DNA from: Acidobacteria bacterium 13_1_20CM_58_21
GTDB lineage: Bacteria; Acidobacteriota; Terriglobia; Acidiferrales; UBA7541
Direction: 5' to 3'
DNA length: 38,213 bases
NCBI GenBank assembly: GCA_001919715.1
Contig: MNIJ01000107.1
Location: 1-38,213 of the forward strand
A program made the position numbers and the translations under genes. The notes under the pieces were generated by a model that had not been told where the DNA came from, did no database searches, and saw nothing but the letters and a program-made list of their open reading frames with translations. Of this stretch, positions 20,252 to 29,883 are shown piece after piece (within the stretch, counting starts at the first letter, position 1; every line of letters begins with the position of its first letter).

Positions 20252-20752
20252 TCAGTCTTTTAGGGACGCGGTTGTGTTTTTGCCAGTGTTAGGCTTCTTC
20301 TCCTGGATTGGCGACGCAGATGGAGCGGAGAAGGAGCGGACGAGAAGAACCAGCCCCCAGCGCTGATCTTCGGTCAACCGTTTCTTGAAAGAAGGCATGG
20401 GCTTTCTGCCTTCGCTGATTTGATAGAAGATTTCGCCGTCAGTGACCGTGTTCATGTGCCTGGCGTCAGTGATATCGGACGGAGGAGGATCGTGCATCAT
20501 GGCCTCGGGGCCATCGCCTTTGCCGTGTTCGCCGTGGCACTGGGCGCACTCATCCGTGTAAATCCTCCTGGCAGCCTGTAGCGTGGATTCCGACGGGGCG
20601 ATAGGATTCTTCAGTTTCTTGACCTCCTCGGGAACGACCCACGGCTTGTCTCTCTGGAAAGCGATGTAAACCAGCGCGATGCAAATAAGGGCAAGGAGCG
20701 AAGCAAAAAGGGTTTTGCGGGTCTTGAGATTGTGGTGCGCATCGGTAGACAT
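20252..20752 (-). CDS. Membrane-anchored c-type cytochrome
   Basis: Single N-terminal TM, CAQCH heme-binding motif followed by GEHGKGDGPEAM, distal Met ligand candidate GRKPMPSF. Confidence 0.88.
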   Translation of the reverse strand: MSTDAHHNLKTRKTLFASLLALICIALVYIAFQRDKPWVVPEEVKKLKNPIAPSESTLQAARRIYTDECAQCHGEHGKGDGPEAMMHDPPPSDITDARHMNTVTDGEIFYQISEGRKPMPSFKKRLTEDQRWGLVLLVRSFSAPSASPIQEKKPNTGKNTTASLKD

Positions 20753-20980
20753 GGCGAGCAGGAAAATTCTCGCACATTCAGTATGGCAGCGAAAGGCGAA
20801 GAGAGTGCGGAGAAAAGATCATCCAGCAGAAAGACACTAGCTCGGATTGCTCGGCGCGTTTTCTTAGGGCCCATGCCTTTGTCATTCTGTCTTTGTCCGC
20901 ATTCTTTGCATCCCGGTGATTTGTACCGGGGCGCTCCATCCTTGTCAAAAGGACGAAGGATGACACTACTCACTTAAAAC

Positions 20981-22384
20981 TTATGCGGAACGGAAGATGA
21001 GCCAGAGGAATTCGGCGTTAAAAAAGAGGATGGCGGCGGCAACGAAGCAGGCGACCACGGTCGTCAGGCGAGAATTTGCGAATTCGCCCATCTTGGAGCG
21101 GCTGTTGGTGAACTGAATGAGGGGAATCACGGCGAAAGGCAACTGAAAACTGAGAATCACCTGACTGAGAATAAGCAGCGAGGTGACCTTGTTCTCACCA
21201 GCAAAACCAATCACCAAGGCGGCAGGAATGATGGCGATAGAGCGGGTGATGAGCCGGCGCAGCCAGGGCTTGAGCCGAATGTCAAGAAAGCCTTCCATCA
21301 CGATCTGTCCAGCCAGTGTGCCGGTGAGCGTGGAGTTCTGGCCAGAGGCGAGCAGCGCACAGGCAAAGAGCGTGCTGGCGAGGCTTGCTCCGAGGACGGG
21401 GCTGAGAAGTTTGTAGGCGTCGGCGATTTCGGCGACGTCGTGAAGGCCGCGGGTGTGGAAGGCAGCGGCGCCAAGAACGAGAATCGCGGCATTGATAAAA
21501 AGCGCAAAGCCGAGGGCGAGTGTGGAATCGAATATCGCGTAACGCACGGCTTCACGCCGGTCGCGTGTGGAGGAACCGAATGCTCGCGTTTGCACGATAC
21601 TGGAGTGTAGATAGAGATTGTGCGGCATTACGGTGGCACCAAGGATCCCGATGGCGATGTAGAGCATTTCACGGTTGCGGAGGATTTCGGCTCGAGGGAT
21701 GAAGCCGATGGCGGCCTCACGCCAGAGAGGGTGAGCGAAAAAAATTTCGTAACCGAAGCAAGCGGCGATCGAGGCGATGAGCGTGACGACAAATGCTTCG
21801 ACAAGTCGAAAGCCGCGCCCCTGAAGGGCCAAAACGATGAGAACGTCGAATGCGGTGATCAGAACACCCGCCAGCAGCGGCAGGCCGAAGAGAAGCTTCA
21901 GCGCGACGGCCGAGCCCAGGACCTCGGCAAGGTCACAGGCGGCGATAGCGATCTCGCAAACCACCCAGAGAAACAGACCGGCACGGCGAGAATAGTGTTC
22001 GCGGCACGCCTGGGCCAGGTCACGTCCGGTGGCAATCCCCAGCTTTGCAGAGAGGGCTTGCAGAAACATGGCCATCAGGTTGCTGATGAGGACGACACTG
22101 AGAAGCGTGTATCCGAACTTTGAGCCGCCGCCAATGTCCGTGGCCCAGTTTCCCGGGTCCATATAGCCGACAGCCACGAGATAGCCCGGGCCAGCAAAGG
22201 CCAGGACCTTACGGAACCACGAAGCACCGGAAGAAAAAGGGATGGTGCGATGAGATTCCGGCAAGGAAGGCAGAACAACTCGGTTACGCGTCGCCGATGC
22301 GGAGCAGAGACCGTCGGAAGTCTCCCCGGTGACCGGTGGATCGGTTTCGAGTTGCGGCGGAACCGTGCGTGCCATGTCTGACAT
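20981..22384 (-). CDS. mntH: Nramp-family divalent metal transporter
   Basis: 467 aa polytopic protein with Nramp hallmarks YMDPGNW (TM1) and GATVMPHNLYLHSSIVQTR (TM6). Confidence 0.93.
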   Translation of the reverse strand: MSDMARTVPPQLETDPPVTGETSDGLCSASATRNRVVLPSLPESHRTIPFSSGASWFRKVLAFAGPGYLVAVGYMDPGNWATDIGGGSKFGYTLLSVVLISNLMAMFLQALSAKLGIATGRDLAQACREHYSRRAGLFLWVVCEIAIAACDLAEVLGSAVALKLLFGLPLLAGVLITAFDVLIVLALQGRGFRLVEAFVVTLIASIAACFGYEIFFAHPLWREAAIGFIPRAEILRNREMLYIAIGILGATVMPHNLYLHSSIVQTRAFGSSTRDRREAVRYAIFDSTLALGFALFINAAILVLGAAAFHTRGLHDVAEIADAYKLLSPVLGASLASTLFACALLASGQNSTLTGTLAGQIVMEGFLDIRLKPWLRRLITRSIAIIPAALVIGFAGENKVTSLLILSQVILSFQLPFAVIPLIQFTNSRSKMGEFANSRLTTVVACFVAAAILFFNAEFLWLIFRSA

Positions 22385-22561
22385 TAACTATGCTAAATAA
22401 CAATACTAAACTACACTTAATGTGTTCCCTTGTCAACGGACTCCTGATAACTCTGATCCTACTTTCCAACGGAGAAGGCGGCGCCTGCGACGAGGGATGC
22501 CGATCATGCGAACCGTGGGTGCTTGTGGTAAGTTCGAAAGGCGTTCTGGGAGAGAAACGAA

Positions 22562-22870
22562 ATGGATCAACAGCAGCCGGTGCAGGGTCAGGTGCAGATC
22601 AAAGCGGACGAGAAAGAATTGCAGGGGCAATACAGCAACCTGGTGATGATTCACCACAATTTGGAAGAGTTCACAATGAACTTTGTCTATATTTTTCCGA
22701 ATGGCACGCAAGGAAAACTGCTGAATAGCATGATCGTCAGCCCGGGGCACGCGAAACGCATCTGGCGGGCGCTGGGAGAAAACTTGGCGCGGTATGAAAC
22801 ACAATTCGGCACCATTAAGGAATCACCGGAAGGGAGCACCCCGGCACCGAACGTGGGCTTTGTTCAGTAG
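22562..22870 (+). CDS. DUF3467-type protein
   Basis: QVQIKADEKELQGQYSNLVMIHHNLEEFTMNFVYIFPNGTQGKLLNSMIVSPGHAKRIWRALGENLARYETQFG resembles DUF3467. Confidence 0.85.
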   Translation: MDQQQPVQGQVQIKADEKELQGQYSNLVMIHHNLEEFTMNFVYIFPNGTQGKLLNSMIVSPGHAKRIWRALGENLARYETQFGTIKESPEGSTPAPNVGFVQ

Positions 22871-23155
22871 AGTTTGAGTTTTTCGGGTGAAGCATCAGGC
22901 GGAGAAGTTGGAGTTGTGCCTAGTTTCGTTGGCCTGTGAGAATTTTAAGGCACTTCTCCGAGGTGGGGACCTGTAGTCAAATGTCTGCTGCTGATTTGTT
23001 CGATGGTTAAAGCAGCTGAATTCATTGAACGCGCTTCGTTGCTGCTTCTCGTCTAGTTCTCTTCAGCATCGCAAGCGCGCCTAGCCATCGGTGTCCGGAT
23101 TGTTCAGCCGAAGGTCAATCGTCTATATGCGGCCTGAGGGAAGCCCTCGTCTCGG

Positions 23156-23408
23156 TCACTCCTCGTCATCGTGATCGTCCTGCTCGTCGTCGATCGAGCG
23201 TAGGAAGTGGCCGAAGACCCACTGCACACTGCACGTCCACCACCCGTGAAGGGCTGAGGATTTGATGGGGAGCTCCCCTCATTCGCGCGCAGCGCGATAA
23301 TACCGGCCGCGGCCTGCGTACCGGCGGCGACACCAGGATCGCCCTCCGAAAGACTTTGCGCGGCCAGATAGTTGTCATACGTGGTGTCGAGGAAAGAATG
23401 GAGACGTC
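23156..23408 (-). pseudogene. Vanadium-dependent haloperoxidase / PAP2-family remnant with apparent internal deletion
   Basis: Reverse strand reads SFLDTTYDNYLAAQSLSEGDPGVAAGTQAAAGIIALRANEGSSPSNPQPFTGG then, after a frame change, GRAV(x)QWVFGHFLRSIDDEQDDHDDEE*; the two halves resemble the middle and the extreme C-terminus of this family. Confidence 0.5.
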
Positions 23409-24323
23409 GCTAAGTTCTAAGCGCCCCGTCGCTCGCCACGAATAAAGAAACGGGCGTACGATTCATGATTTTTGCGTAAATTAGACCGTCGTGACTTCAA
23501 CCTGCCACTGGCGACGCGCCGGCTGCGGATGCCAGCTCTCCTGACTTTGCTTTGCCGGAGCGAGCACGATCAGGGCCACACCGATGACCCGAGACTGACA
23601 TTCCGGACCGGGATCGTCTCTGCAGGAGGAGCTTGCTCGAGCATCTACTATTTCTTGCGGACGGCGCGTTAAAGGCTGGAGATTGCTGCACTCAACTCCC
23701 AGTCGTCGCGGTTGCGGCGCAGGCGGTTGCTTTCGCGACGGCGGGCATAAAGTTGGAACCAAGAAGGCGCAGTGGCAGCGCAATCGACTCAGAAATGGGT
23801 AGGTTCTATTCTATTAGGGTTGTAGGCGCTTTTCCGACTTGCATCGGCGAAGGAGGGAGAGTATGTTATCTTGGAAAACCAGCCAGGATCGTCCAAAGTG
23901 GCGCCGTCACAGAGGGGCAAGGACGACTTGGTGGGCTCGCGACACCTTATTCTTCCTGGAAATTGCGCATATTGCTACGTCGCTAGAAAGCAGTTCATTC
24001 TCAGGGACGGCCTGAGGCTGAGAGGCTTGGAGTGAAACGTCTGCGTGGTAGTGCGTGGATCGCGGGTCCGTGACAGTTTGGATGTGCGAATGGCGAGTCC
24101 AAGAAACAGTGTAGAGCAGGACAACTCTAAATCGTCCAGAGGCCGAGCTGCTGACGCGCTCCGACTCACGTTCAATACCAAAACCCGAACTTTATTGTGC
24201 GCGATTAGCCTGCCGCATCCACAATACGCTGCCAATGTTCGCGATGGGCTCTGCGCAAATGATAACAGCGAACGCGTCGGGATTGCTTCGCAGAATTGAG
24301 CCTCTCAAAGGAACCGGGCGTTA

Positions 24324-24992
24324 ATGGCGAGCGTAGCTAGGCGGTTATCGGGACCGATTGTTTCCAATGAAGATTCGCGTAAGGTCTTCATCTCCGAGAT
24401 TCGCGAAATGGCCGACAGCCACTTCACGGCACTCTCCGACTCGGACCTTATCGAACACCTCAAGGGTGGCTCGCGCCAGGCACTGGGGATTCTTTTTCTT
24501 CGATACCGGCGTCTTGTCTTGACAGTTAGCCTGCGAATCTTGCGGAACAACGGCGAAGCGGAAGACGTTGTTCAAGATGTCTTCCTGGAAATTTGCAAGA
24601 AGGCGGCAGCTTTTGATTCCGGTCGCGGTAGCGTGAAGATGTGGATTTTGCAGTATGCTTACTCGCGAAGCCTGGATCGCAGAAGGTATCTTGCGCTTCG
24701 GCATGCTGACGGGCACGGGGCGAATGGCGGCGGGTACTGTACCAAGCATTCTTACGCTTACAATCCGCATGGGCCGGATGGGTTGACAGTGGAGGAGCGC
24801 GCCACTGCAATACGCAAGGCACTAACGAATCTGCCGACCAAGCAGAGAAAGGTACTTGAATTAGCGTATTTTCAGGGCCTGTTGATGACGGAAATCGCCG
24901 AATGTATGAGCGATAGCCTTGGGAATGTTCGAAATCAGTACTACAGGGGTCTCAAGAAGCTGCAGGATGCCTTAGGTGATTTTTCGGCGTGA
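24324..24992 (+). CDS. ECF-type RNA polymerase sigma factor
   Basis: Sigma region 2 (GILFLRYRRLVLTVSLRILRNNGEAEDVVQDVFLEI...KMWILQYAYSRSLDRRR) and region 4 (LTNLPTKQRKVLELAYFQGLLMTEIAECMSDSLGNVRNQYYRGLKKL). Confidence 0.93.
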   Translation: MASVARRLSGPIVSNEDSRKVFISEIREMADSHFTALSDSDLIEHLKGGSRQALGILFLRYRRLVLTVSLRILRNNGEAEDVVQDVFLEICKKAAAFDSGRGSVKMWILQYAYSRSLDRRRYLALRHADGHGANGGGYCTKHSYAYNPHGPDGLTVEERATAIRKALTNLPTKQRKVLELAYFQGLLMTEIAECMSDSLGNVRNQYYRGLKKLQDALGDFSA

Positions 24993-25005
24993 ATGGGATT
25001 TGACT

Positions 25006-26307
25006 ATGGAGAACCCCGGCACAGTTCACGAACGCTTTGGCGAGCTTTCCGCACTGGCGATCATTGGTCAGGCGTCGGCCGAGGAGTACCGTGATCTGAA
25101 AGCGCATTTGGAATTGTGCGCTGCCTGTCGCAAGGAGCATGATGCCCTTGCCCGAATCCTGCTGGCAGAACTCCCGCTGGCTCACGAGGAGAAAGATTCT
25201 AACCTTGAGCCCTGGGCCGCGGCGCGACAGACTGAGGCGAGCCGGCTGAATTCCATGAGTGGCAAAGTTTCTCTGCTCGACCACTCACTCAAACATGGAG
25301 ACCGGATCTTGAACCGCTGGCCGAGATTACGCGGAATGCAGTCGCCGTCTGTTTATGCATACGCGGCCATTTTTCTTTTGTTTGTCACGGCGGGGGCACT
25401 GACAATTCGCGTTGCGAACGAGTCGAAGCTCGACAGTGTACGCTCTGCGGAAGTTGCAAGCCTAGACGAAGAGATTGTTGGACTCCGAAAGCAGATTCAC
25501 GATCTGGATGAACGTACGAGCAATTCTCTTCCTGCTAGCCCAAGCATTCCAGCGATAACCAAAAGTGGCGAAACTACCAGCTCAGAGCCTAAACATTCTA
25601 GGCTGTTAACGCGCAATCTGGAACTCGAAACACAACTAAGAATCGCAACTGAAGAAATAGCAATCCTCAAGCAAGAGGCGCGTTCAGGAGTGGACCGCGA
25701 GCGCCAGCTCTCGGCAAGATTGTCCGAGACTCAGGACACGCTAGACAAGCTAACTACCGAGTCGAGAACTGTCCGTGAATCTCATTCGGAGGACACCTCT
25801 ATCATCGCAAAACAACAGAGCCAGTTGCTCGACATGGAAGAAAGGCTTGCCTCAGCCGCAAGTTCGATGGACCGCGACAGAACGCTTCTTGTTGCCGATC
25901 GCGATATTCGCGATCTGATGGGAGCACGCAACCTCAGAATCATCGATATCTTTGATGTGGACAGCAAAGGAAGAACCCGCAAGCCTTTTGGCCGTGTCTT
26001 CTTCACGGAAGGGAAATCACTGATCTTCTACGCTTTCGATTTGGCGAATGAGCAAGCCGGTTTGCAATCTGCGGCGTACCAGGCGTGGGGTTCTGAAGGT
26101 TCATTTGAGCATGGCGTCCGCAGCTTGGGAATTTTCTATCGCGACGATCAAAAGGCAAATCGCTGGGTACTCAAATTCGACGACCCCGATGTTTTGGCGG
26201 AAATCGATTCGGTATTCGTTACCACTGAACCGGCTGGCGGCAGCAAGAAACCGACGGGTGGCAGACTCCTCGCAGCCTTCGTCAAGGCTAACCTCAATCA
26301 TCCATAA
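25006..26307 (+). CDS. Anti-sigma factor, zinc-finger + single TM + coiled coil + RskA-like C-terminal domain
   Basis: HLELCAACRKEHDAL (HxxxCxxC), TM VYAYAAIFLLFVTAGALTI, C-terminal DSVFVTTEPAGGSKKPTGG as in RskA-type anti-sigma domains; directly downstream of the sigma factor. Confidence 0.85.
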   Translation: MENPGTVHERFGELSALAIIGQASAEEYRDLKAHLELCAACRKEHDALARILLAELPLAHEEKDSNLEPWAAARQTEASRLNSMSGKVSLLDHSLKHGDRILNRWPRLRGMQSPSVYAYAAIFLLFVTAGALTIRVANESKLDSVRSAEVASLDEEIVGLRKQIHDLDERTSNSLPASPSIPAITKSGETTSSEPKHSRLLTRNLELETQLRIATEEIAILKQEARSGVDRERQLSARLSETQDTLDKLTTESRTVRESHSEDTSIIAKQQSQLLDMEERLASAASSMDRDRTLLVADRDIRDLMGARNLRIIDIFDVDSKGRTRKPFGRVFFTEGKSLIFYAFDLANEQAGLQSAAYQAWGSEGSFEHGVRSLGIFYRDDQKANRWVLKFDDPDVLAEIDSVFVTTEPAGGSKKPTGGRLLAAFVKANLNHP

Positions 26308-26521
26308 TTCTCTTCCGGGGGTGCGTTCTTTCGGTTGGCGATCACTCTCACCCCTCGGGACAACTCTCTCGGCACTGCGAAGGCAGCCATAGAACTGACT
26401 CTAGATTGTTGAACATAAATAACCTATCTTTTCTTTACGATGGTACTAAATTCTTGCAGTTTGCCCAGGTAACTTCGTTTGGCCGGGGCGGAAACCCATC
26501 TGCAACAAATTTTTCATCTCG

Positions 26522-26560
26522 CTGATACAAAACGCGGCAGCCGTACGGAAACTGTATCAG
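26522..26560. promoter_or_regulatory. 8-bp inverted repeat (CTGATACA ... TGTATCAG) in the leader of the TonB-dependent receptor gene
   Basis: Perfect arms 26522-26529 and 26553-26560, 23-nt spacer containing the nested palindrome CGGCAGCCG; ends 37 bp before the ATG at 26597. Confidence 0.5.
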
Positions 26561-26596
26561 ATTGGGGCTCATATCAAACCAAGCGAGGTTCAGCCA

Positions 26597-29500
26597 ATGA
26601 AACGGGTGGGGATTGGTGTCCTTAGTTGTCTCGCCGTGCTGCTTTTCCTGTACGCTAGCACCGCACGGCCAGATGAACTGGCAACCGTGACAGGCTACGT
26701 CACTGACCCGGGCGGTCTCCGAATTGCCGGCGCGAAGGTCCAGGCGACGAACGTCGAAACTAATGTCTCCTTCTTTGGCGAATCAAACGGTGAAGGACTC
26801 TTCCGAATTGGAGGGCTTCCTGTCGGATCTTACCGTATCGTCATACAAAAGACAGGATTCAAAACAACCGTTAAGCAGGGACTGGAACTGCACGTTCAGG
26901 ATATTGTGGCCCTCAATTTCCAGTTGGAAATCGGCTCTGTCGCAGAAAGCGTAACAGTTGCTGCGGAAGTGTCTCTGGTGAACACGGAGTCTGCCGCGGT
27001 GAGCACAGTAGTGGACCACGAGTTCGTCGAAAATCTTCCCATTAACGGCAGAGGTTTTCAGACTCTCATTGCACTGTCACCGGGAGTTGTGTTGACACCC
27101 GCAAATCAAACGGACTCCGGACAATTTAGCGTTAACGGTCAGCGCTCGAGCACGAATTACTTCACGGTAGACGGCGTGAGTGCGAACGTCGGTGTACAGC
27201 CTACGCCCTATCTCTCTCAGACGGCAGGTGGTTCGACGCCCGGCTTCAGCGTTACGGGGGGCACAAACAACCTTGTTTCCGAGGACGCCCTGCAAGAGTT
27301 TCGGATTCAGACTTCTACGTTTGCGCCCGAGTTCGGGAGGACTCCGGGCGCGCAGGTTTCCATCGTGACCCGCTCCGGCACCAATCAGTTCCATGGCGCA
27401 GTGTTCGAATTCTTGCGGAACGACAAACTGGATGCGAATGACTGGTTTGCAGACCGAGAAAAGCTGGCGAAAGCTGAAGAGAGAATCAATGACTTCGGAG
27501 GGGTGTTCGGCGGCCCGATCGTAGGAAACCGAACATTTTTCTTCTTCTCCTACGAAGGACAACGACTGCGCTTGCCACAGACAGTGCTGTCCACTGTGCC
27601 TTCCATCCGATTGCGCAATGATCCGAATACGTCTGCCGGGGTTTTGCCCTTTCTCAACTTGTATCCGCTCCCTCTTTCCGCTACTCCCGAAAATACGGAT
27701 TCGAGCGGAAATCAAACGGGGCAAACGCCTTTCAGCGCCAGTTTTTCCAATCAATACACCTTGAATGCAACGAGCTTTCGGCTCGACCACAGACTGAACG
27801 ACCGACTGATCCTTTTCGGCCGCTACAACTACGCGCCGACGGAAGCACACGAGCGAGGCCTAGGCGCACTGAGCAATTTGCAGAATACTCGCGTTGATGC
27901 GGAAACACTGACCATGGGCCTGACATGGACTCCGACGGTAGTTACCAGCAACGAGTTTCGATTCAATTACAGCCGGGTTAAGGCCAATAATTCCAGCAGG
28001 ATGGATAATTTCGGGGGCGCGGTTCCCCCGCAAGACTCCATTTTGTTTCCATCGCCTTTTAGCAGCACAGACTCGACGACTGGATTTGCCATTTTTGACA
28101 TGCAGAATGGAGGCTGGAGCACTGGCAAGGGCGCAAACAACCTTCAGAGACAGTTCAACATTGTTGATAGTTTTTCTTTCCAGAAAGGATCGCATGCGCT
28201 CAAATTTGGAGGTGATTACCGACGGCTGACCCCAAAGTATGATCCGTTTTCCTATGAGCTGGTGCCCGTGTTCCTAGGTTTAAATGATCTTGTTTCGGAA
28301 AACCCCTTCGAGGTTATCTTGGAAGCAAACACCGGAGCCACAGTTCTATTTCGCAATTTGGGACTGTTTGCGCAAGACACTTGGAAAGTCATGCCGCGGC
28401 TCACTCTGACTTACGGACTGCGCTGGGACGCGGACTTCGCGCCAAAGGCGCTGAATGGGCCTCCACTCGCCGCAGTAACCGGATTCAATGATCTAAGCAC
28501 CATGTCTTTGGCACCCGCGGGCACACCGATTTTTGCCACTACTTACGGTAACGTCGCCCCACGAATCGGCGCGGCATTCCAGCTGCGACAAAGCCAGAAT
28601 TGGGAGACGGTCCTTCGCGCAGGTTTTGGCTTTTTTTATGATCTCGCCACGGCGCAGGCTGGGGATCTCCTGCAGTTTGGCAATTATCCCTATGGGGCGA
28701 ACGAAACCCTATGCAGCTTTTGTCCGTCTCCAGCTCCCAGTTTTCCCTTCAACTTCTCGGACCCTGCTCTGCGACCACCACCGATCAACGTTGCATCCCT
28801 TCAGAATGGAGCCCTTGGGGCCTTTGATCCAAATCTGAAGTTACCGCGAATTTATCAATGGAATTTGAGCGTCGGGCAGTCCCTCGGCGCCAAGCAGGCG
28901 TTAACGGCATCGTATATCGGCGCGGTTGGGCGGCGTCTTATCCAGGAAGAACTCGATTTTGCGAACGGGAATCCTATTCTTGGATTCGTTCAGTTGGCGC
29001 GCAACGCGGCTACGTCGGACTACCATTCCCTGCAGCTTCAATTTCAGCGTCAAATGTCGAAGGGAGTCCAGGTTCTAGCCTCGTATACTTTTTCTCATTC
29101 CATTGACACGGCCTCCAGCGGGTCCACTGGTGGGAATACCAATCTCTTTGTCAGAGGCGACGATCCAAACATCAACCGGGGTGCTTCGGACTTCGATATC
29201 CGACACAGTTTTTCCGGCGCTCTGGCTTACTCCATTCCTGTGCCACGAAATAAGGGGTTAATGCGTGCGGCTCTCGGCCACTGGTCAATAGATAATATTG
29301 TGCAAGCACGGTCGGCGCCGCCAGTCTTTGTCCTGGATACTAATGTTTTTAGAACTGACGGAAATTCCGCCGTTCTCCGTCCCAATCTTGTTCCGGGACA
29401 GCCACTGTATCTCTACGGGCCCCAATATCCAGGCGGAAAGTCGTTCAACCGCGCGGCGTTGACCGATCCGGGAACCGACGCGAGTGGAAACCAGCTCCAG

Positions 29501-29809
29501 GGGACACTGGGACGAAACGTGTTCAGGGGATTCGGGGCTTGGCAGTGGGACTTTGCCGTCCGCCGGGAATTCCACATCCATGGGAAAGAATCTACTCGGC
29601 TGCAATTCCGGTCCGAATTCTTCAATATTCTGAACCATCCCAATTTTTCCGCGCCTGTGGGTGACCTAGCGAGTCCCAACTTCGGAGTGTCCACGCAGGT
29701 ATTGTCCAGAGGCCTGGGGGGAAGCTCCGCAGGGGCTGGCGGATTCAATTCGGTGTTCCAATTGGGTGGACCCCGTTCGATTCAATTTGCTTTGAAGCTG
29801 CTTTTTTAG
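26597..29809 (+). CDS. TonB-dependent receptor with N-terminal carboxypeptidase-regulatory-like domain (Oar-like)
   Basis: 1070 aa; signal peptide, ATVTGYVTDPGGLRIAGAKVQATNVETN, plug region (LPINGRGFQTLIALSPGV, FSVNGQRSSTNYFTVDGVSAN), barrel C-terminus ending in aromatic Phe. Confidence 0.92.
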   Translation: MKRVGIGVLSCLAVLLFLYASTARPDELATVTGYVTDPGGLRIAGAKVQATNVETNVSFFGESNGEGLFRIGGLPVGSYRIVIQKTGFKTTVKQGLELHVQDIVALNFQLEIGSVAESVTVAAEVSLVNTESAAVSTVVDHEFVENLPINGRGFQTLIALSPGVVLTPANQTDSGQFSVNGQRSSTNYFTVDGVSANVGVQPTPYLSQTAGGSTPGFSVTGGTNNLVSEDALQEFRIQTSTFAPEFGRTPGAQVSIVTRSGTNQFHGAVFEFLRNDKLDANDWFADREKLAKAEERINDFGGVFGGPIVGNRTFFFFSYEGQRLRLPQTVLSTVPSIRLRNDPNTSAGVLPFLNLYPLPLSATPENTDSSGNQTGQTPFSASFSNQYTLNATSFRLDHRLNDRLILFGRYNYAPTEAHERGLGALSNLQNTRVDAETLTMGLTWTPTVVTSNEFRFNYSRVKANNSSRMDNFGGAVPPQDSILFPSPFSSTDSTTGFAIFDMQNGGWSTGKGANNLQRQFNIVDSFSFQKGSHALKFGGDYRRLTPKYDPFSYELVPVFLGLNDLVSENPFEVILEANTGATVLFRNLGLFAQDTWKVMPRLTLTYGLRWDADFAPKALNGPPLAAVTGFNDLSTMSLAPAGTPIFATTYGNVAPRIGAAFQLRQSQNWETVLRAGFGFFYDLATAQAGDLLQFGNYPYGANETLCSFCPSPAPSFPFNFSDPALRPPPINVASLQNGALGAFDPNLKLPRIYQWNLSVGQSLGAKQALTASYIGAVGRRLIQEELDFANGNPILGFVQLARNAATSDYHSLQLQFQRQMSKGVQVLASYTFSHSIDTASSGSTGGNTNLFVRGDDPNINRGASDFDIRHSFSGALAYSIPVPRNKGLMRAALGHWSIDNIVQARSAPPVFVLDTNVFRTDGNSAVLRPNLVPGQPLYLYGPQYPGGKSFNRAALTDPGTDASGNQLQGTLGRNVFRGFGAWQWDFAVRREFHIHGKESTRLQFRSEFFNILNHPNFSAPVGDLASPNFGVSTQVLSRGLGGSSAGAGGFNSVFQLGGPRSIQFALKLLF

Positions 29810-29883
29810 TTGGCTTCAATTGCAGAATGTTCCTCTCGGCTCCACGGGGAGAAGTTTTCAAGAATGCAAGGCGGAGGAATCCG

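Noticed and set aside
27077-27850. 257-aa minus-strand ORF
   Set aside because: Antisense to the TonB-dependent receptor; no recognisable domain.
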